A stretch of 64,000 nt of DNA from Branchiostoma belcheri (Eukaryota > Chordata > Leptocardii > Amphioxiformes > Branchiostomatidae). Shown here one piece after another: positions 58,055 through 64,000 of the stretch; within the stretch, counting starts at the first letter, position 1, and each line of letters begins with the position of its first letter. Below the pieces are notes generated by a model. The model saw nothing but the letters and a program-made list of their open reading frames with translations, had not been told where the DNA came from and did not search any database. Location of the stretch: NCBI RefSeq assembly GCF_001625305.1, contig NW_017804353.1:3728603-3792602 (forward strand), in the 5' to 3' direction. The translations under genes and the position numbers were made by a program.

Positions 58055-61000
58055 GACTATACTTAATTTTTTCTTCTTCTTCAATTCAAAGAGCAGTCAG
58101 TCTTATAAATTGGACATAGAGCATCACAAATGAAATATCTGTGTAAATGCACTACTAGAATTCATAGTGATGAGTTTAAATATATCAGGCAATTTGTTAT
58201 TTCAATTTGTCTCGGAGGCTAGCCAAAGCCAAAATGTTTTAATTCCCAATTTTGTGGGCCTACAGCAAATATTGCAGTCCCAATATAACCATACATTTTA
58301 TCAATACACACAGTGATTCAATGATAAATTGACTTTTCCTTATCATGTCCATCCATTAAGATTAACATGTTATAAGGAACTGGATTGTATATGTCCTTAT
58401 AAGAAGTTGTCTTTCCCTTACTTGGAAAATCTGAGTTGGTCCCCTGTAGAGAAGACCAGATGGGATTTATTTATCTTCCAAACAATTCTTCCTCCATTAA
58501 TGATTTATCTTATTTATTTGGTCTAATGATAATCCCCAATGTGACCACCCCCCCTCTTCCATCAAATCTTGTCACCACTCAATTGAAATCAGCTGGCTGG
58601 CCGGTTTTCACAGGTTTTTGAGAAGTGTTGCCGATGTTGTTATATACTAGTGGGGGGTCAAGGCAAGCCCAGAAATATGCAAAACTAGACAGGCAATAAG
58701 GTAGATTTGTAGTATTGGTGATTATGGTGAACCGTAACTACATTATGTGTAAAAATAAGATCATTATCACTTTCTTATCACCCTCATATCATGACTGTAT
58801 TCAATTAGCATATTTTTTGTAGTCATTATGTGCTTTATTCAGATGCTACAAGATACAGCCAAGTAGTAATGTTGTTCTTATGTGCAGAATTTTACATAGA
58901 AATGTGCCACATTTGCCACTTACACTTTTACCTACTGTCATGTCTGCATCAAAGGATGAAAGATAAAAGCTTTGCCAAAGGAGCTTTCTTTACTCAAGGC
59001 TGCTCACCCCTTCCCATTAGGCAAGTGGTATCTCCCACCAACAAACCTTGTTGTAACACATGTGGGCAGCACAGTGCAGGCCAACACACCAGGCAGGAGC
59101 CTCAGGCTAGCTGTCAAGTCCTCTCCATGTGCACGTGCTGAGTTCACGGCAAAGCCTTTCCAAAATCAACTTTTAGATCCAGAGGTTGGCAACATTTCTT
59201 CTTTGAAGTCATCCAGGGAATTCTCTGTCTGAACTGGAATTCTGTGGGTCTCCCTTCTTTTGGGTAAGTGGCCGTGGCTAAATACATGTTGTATTATGAT
59301 CAGTCCAATAATCTATTGTACTTTTAATAGATAACGTTAGTACATTGTATTAGAAGAATGTGTTGTCATTGCATGTTTTGTTCAGAAGTCGATGCTTTTT
59401 AATTAGCAGTAGTGGCCTGACAAGTGTGTGTTGCAGTTCAATGATTCTGTGTTCCCTCAGGAATTTTCCTTGTTGACATGGGAACTGGATAGAAGAACTC
59501 TCAAATGGTGGAAAGGTCTCTATCCCATGGGTAGTGCAGTTGTAAAGAAAAACTCTTTGGTGTCAGTACCGTCTAGGCTTGTTTCCAAGTTCAGCCAGGT
59601 ATTAAAGCTGTTGTGTTGGCCAGGAATGTGGAGAAATACTGATATCTACAGTACCAGTAAACAATTTAAAGGCTACCTGTTTATCTTGGGTATTCTGCTT
59701 ATCTGTAGTGCAGCCTTTTTTTTTACCAGCAGATTTGTTTTGCCCTGAGAGTGGCACTCCACTGGTCCTTGTTTATGCAGGGCCATGCGCCTACATGGGA
59801 TAAGTAGTCAGCGGCAAATAACATCAGTTCTGGTCTGTCTTTCAAACATCAGGGCTTTTGTGCCATGGAAAGCCTCACAGGACGCGAGATGCTTGCTTCT
59901 AATTCCTACATAGTTAAACTCTGGACTTTGCTTTTTCCTTTAATGCTTATGTTGAATCTTTCATTGGAAGACCCTGGCAGCTGGTTATGTTTTTTCCTGT
60001 ATTGATTTTATGAGATTTATGATCTTTTTTGTCTTTTCTTGTTAGTGAGAGTGGTTCTGCTCATGCCTACCACCAGGAAGGTCAGTAGATGGGAACATAA
60101 ATCGTTGCTGGGTACACGTTTTGAATTTGAAACATGCCCATCTGTGTATGAGCCCCCATATTCATCGTACGGACTTGGAAAAGCCAAGTTTTTGCACAGC
60201 TGTTCGTGTTTTTGTTGTGCCGCAGCAGTTTTGTTTTTCTTTCTTGACCTTGAGCCTTGGAAAGGTATCTCACATCGGTAACATCTGGAATACATGGCAC
60301 TCGAAAACTGGAAGAATTTCTCGGAAAGTTGCAGCCAAACAAGTACAGGGTTCAAGAGAAATCTTTGATCCAGGCTCCTTTGTAGTTCGTTTTGTTTTCA
60401 TCTACCCTGAACTTGGCTTAGGCAAGTTTGAACCTCGGTGTTTGATCTAGATTACTTCCATGACTTTCTATCAGGTGATCTCTCCTAATTTCACACATCA
60501 CTTGTTTTTGCAGTGATACTGGTCCTTTTACAAAAGAGAGCTGCTTGAACACATTTAGCAAAACAAATTGGTGTTGTTTTTTTACTTTCATAGACAGAGA
60601 AAGCTATTTTCTCTCCCTTATCTTCCATATTAAGGTGTGTATGTTGGCCTTTGAGTACCCAATACTGGTACTTTTCATTGGTAAATTTATTGCGCTTTAT
60701 CCCAGCCCTACTGTCAGCACAAAAACAGTTCTTTCCATACCTAACTGAGCTTGGACCTTGAACTTCAGGCCTTGCCTCAATCTATCCTCCATTGCAGCCA
60801 CATCCCTACAGTTTTCTCAACAACTAAAAAGTGCAATTTTCTGATAGCTACTAGATAGTTTCTGAGGACAGCAATCAGATCTCATAAGCCTTGAAACCTG
60901 GTAGCTCAGAAAACTGCATGCAATTGTTGAAAAAAAAAAAGAAGAAAAACTTCGCGATGGGGACTAGGTGGGGACTGCCACCAAGCTAATATTGGATCCA

Positions 61001-63571
61001 CATCAATCACTAAGCACCCATCTGATAGCTGGTGGTTAAACGAATCAATGGGACCATGAGATGTGTCCTGACAACTCCATTCACCCCAGGCTGGTGCCAC
61101 AGTAATTCCTCAGTCTGGCTCAAGTGGAACATAATTTGTAAACCCAGCATTTTGCTGACCCTGTGGTGTTCAGGTCTGGTCCACCATCACAGTGGGATGC
61201 TGAAAACCAATACTTGTGTAGCTCCAGGTGCCAGCGTGGGGCTGGTGATGAAACCTGAGGATTTGGACCAGCTTCAGATGTCCAACTTCAAAATCCTAAC
61301 ACCACCTCATGGATCAATGTTCTTCCTTATTTTGTGAAATTTGCAGAAAGTTCAGCAAAGAGTGACTGGGTCACTTAAAAATTTGCTCAACTCAAACTTG
61401 AGAACTGTGTTTTCTGACATATGCCTTTTTTGCAAGACTCTTTCAGTTTCAACCTGAATGTTACCTGATGTTTCCAAGTATATACATAGAATGATTTGCA
61501 CAACCCTTAAAAAGAGTTTTGCAAAAGACTTTTGAGCATTATTTCTAAAAATTGCAAGAGAAAAGTAAAGTTTCCAAAATCAAATTTTTATTACTGACAG
61601 TAAAATTGTGACTGAAAATATGGGGAAAAGCAGAATTCATTCTAGAGTCCATTCCAAGTCACTGTGAGGGTGTTTGTTGCCGTTGTTTGGAATGATCTAA
61701 TTTCAATCTTTTATTGATAAATTTAATGGATATCTTATGTTTTACAAACATTTTGATCTTTCCTTAAACTACAAAACATTTTTCCTTAAACTATAAAGCT
61801 ATTTTTGAGGCCATTGGTGAAGGTTGGACGTCCACTGATCCAGGTAGAAAGATATGCCAAAAAATAGTTACTCAAGCAACTGGATGTAATTTTACAGGTT
61901 CTACTGGATATGATTTTACAGATTTTTGAGGCCGTGTAGGATATTTCCAGTGATTAGGCTCCAGTTTAGCCTGCCCGCTCCCCCTGGAGTGCAGCATTCC
62001 TCTGAGGCAGGGTTCCCAGTGGGCGGGTCACTGGCCGCATAATCACAACTACTTCTCCTGAACTAATCCTTCTGTCAGGGTCCAGCAGTTTCACAGGTCC
62101 TGTTTCATGTCATACATTTTGTAGAAGTCTTTCTGTGGGAGAGACAGAAAAGTGGAGAATTCTGAGGTCTGATTATGATTATTATAATGAGCAAGGAGGT
62201 ATGATAATCACTTAGTCCTTGTAAAGTGGCTAAACATACATGTACAGTAGTCATGAAACCATGCAATTGATTTAAATCTCTTCGTTGTTTGTTTGCTAAA
62301 ACCGCCAGCAATGTGCAAAGTCCTTAGTTAGGGGTGAAGCCTTGCTCCAGTTTCCTATGCTCAGTGTGGCCTACTTAGTTTTTCTAGTACACCATTGATT
62401 GGCAAGACCCTCCTGCCTGGTACCCTACATGCAGATTTTGCCCCAAATGTTTCACAGTGTTGGATGTCATCCATACCTCTCCTTCAAGGCATTTTTCTCT
62501 TATCTTGTTTAGGTGGAACAAACCTACTGGTAAGTAAACTTGTTTAGTGGGTCCATCCTTTTCTTTATCCAGCAAAACAGAAAGATGAATTAATACTCAT
62601 TTACATGCATTATCCAGAACTTGGAACATCTATGAACAATTCTTTAGATTAATTCCTAAATTTGAGATGCCAATAATTTTTGTGTATATTTTGATGCTGT
62701 ACATGTGTTTCTAGGATACAATGCTATGAAGAACAGGATCTTATTCACAACTCCATCACAATTTTTTTCTCCAACCAACTCATCAAATATCTCAACAGGG
62801 GTGCAAGCCTGGTTTTATTGTTTTCTCCCATGTCCTGATTGTGCCAGAAACAATCTGGCAAACAAGTAATTATGTCGTTAAAGTTATGTGGCCTTACAGG
62901 TGACCAAACCAGTAGTGTACTCGCAGCTGTTGCTTGTACAGTGCAGAACACCTCATTTACCTACAGGATTGTGAGGCAATTAACAAATAAAATGTCTGGC
63001 AATTTTTAGTAACCCCCATCAGGCCCTCCTACTTTTATAGGGACTATGGATTGTAAACTCTATAACTCCTAAGTATAGGATGAAAAATTGACAGTAGGAA
63101 AGGGGAAAATTTCCCTGGCAACTTTCATCACGTATTTTAAAAAGCTAAAAGTTAAAACAATACAGCCAGCATTGTTTAATAGCTTGTTGGAGACAAAAGT
63201 AACTTTCAGTAAGCAAGGACATTATACATGTCCTTGCAGTAAGTAAGACACTATTGTAGACAGTTCACTTATGATGAAATAGTTTTGACAGAACTACATG
63301 TACATACATTGAATAGGAACTGTCTACATTGAGTTACTAGTATATCAGTAACAAACGCATGCAGTTTTTCTTATCTCCGTGACACATTTGCCACACATTT
63401 ACACATTGTTTACAAGGCTATCTACACTCATCCATATACCCCAAACAACTGGAGTTCAGTGCCTTCTGGCATGTGAAAAATGTGGGACTATCCCCAGGAT
63501 ACAGATGAGTACTGATGTGGTGACCCTGGGTCCCTCTATGGGAGGCAGGTCCTGTCTGCACCTTGGCTGTA

Positions 63572-63902
63572 CTCTCCAAGCAGAGGTTTGGGTTTTGGCT
63601 TATTTTGGCGTGTTTTTAGGCTTTTCTATCACTGTGTGATACTATCAGGCCTTCTTTTTTTGCACTGGTATCTCTTTTAACGTTAACAAAAAAAGACACC
63701 AATATAAAAAAGAAAGTCTGATAAAAAAGCCCCAAAACATGCCAAAAGTTAGCCTATTAGCATAACACTCCTACCAGGTGGCCTATTTGGCGGGGGGAAA
63801 CTATTACAGCCCGAAGACACAGCCTGCCCCAACTACTATGCCCCAACCATGATAAGACTGGATACCAGGCTAAATAAGCCAAAGCCCAAACCTCTGCTTG
63901 GA
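63572..63902. mobile_element. TIR element near the right edge
   Basis: TCCAAGCAGAGGTTTGGG at the left pairs with CCCAAACCTCTGCTTGGA at the right, extended inward by TTTGGCTTATTT-like sequence. Beyond the arms, GTACTCTC and GAGAGTAC also pair. A single-arm relative (CCTCTGCTTGGAGAGTA) occurs at about 20709-20725. Confidence 0.65.
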
Positions 63903-64000
63903 TGAGAGTACACCTTGGCTGGTCTCCAATGATATTGGGTTATCCTGTGGCATGTCCTACATAGGCTACAGCTGACTTACAGCGAACATGATCTGTTGTT

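Larger units (their letters stand above)
54918..63567. other. Gene-poor region with scattered elements
   Basis: About 8.6 kb of AT-rich sequence without any exon I can support. It contains an F1 MITE at 56257-56362, a tail repeat at 56388-56450, an F1-like element at 57935-58054 and an F4 relative near 61853-61930. Open frames are short and lack domain or codon-use signals. It may be a long intron or intergenic. Confidence 0.45.

Noticed and set aside
58830-59748. Possible membrane-protein exons (for example 58830-59141, 59428-59748)
   Set aside because: No conserved motif and no consistent splice-site pairs; composition is like the surrounding AT-rich sequence.

Overview
The window looks like cephalochordate (amphioxus, Branchiostoma-like) nuclear DNA. 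The evidence is intron-rich genes with introns of a few hundred bases, deuterostome extracellular domain shuffling (CUB, SRCR, CCP/sushi and MAM in one protein), an NR2E nuclear receptor, and many short foldback DNA elements and tRNA-derived SINEs. The organism call is inference; no database was searched.

Layout. (1) 235-5633, plus strand: an NR2E-type nuclear receptor, complete from the DNA-binding domain to the stop, with its N-terminus off the left edge or unseen. (2) About 6717-12694: a tandem duplication of a 2.9-3.1 kb block. Each copy holds three very short ORFs (A, B, C; 43-68 codons) predicted to be tail-anchored single-span membrane proteins. All length differences between the B and C copies are multiples of three. 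(3) 14624-26811 (minus) and 28513-40557 (plus): two divergent paralogous genes for secreted mosaic proteins of 883 and 1021 residues. I rebuilt 17 and 19 coding exons; every junction keeps frame and many paired exons have identical lengths. The plus gene has an extra N-terminal CUB. (4) 41318-45155, minus: a GAPR-1-like gene with two CAP domains, convergent with the plus mosaic gene. (5) 47947-51702, minus: a 12-span major facilitator transporter. (6) About 51.7-64 kb: no convincing host gene, only mobile elements, among them a PIF/Harbinger-type element with a Myb/SANT-like ORF.

How the parts relate. The two mosaic genes share a 1.7 kb divergent intergenic region and were probably made by inverted duplication. 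Their domain set suggests secreted recognition or adhesion proteins, but no function is shown. The micro-ORF block looks like a separate locus with its own repeated upstream motif. Repeats explain most non-coding sequence. At least two foldback families begin with TAGCCT and make 9-bp target duplications; other elements duplicate TAA or TTA. Several SINE families occur, one sharing its 3' tail with a LINE.

Special points are a 25-unit, 11-bp minisatellite that starts on a real 5' splice site, a GC-AG intron kept at the same place in both mosaic genes, and three separate partial duplications of the acceptor end of an exon.
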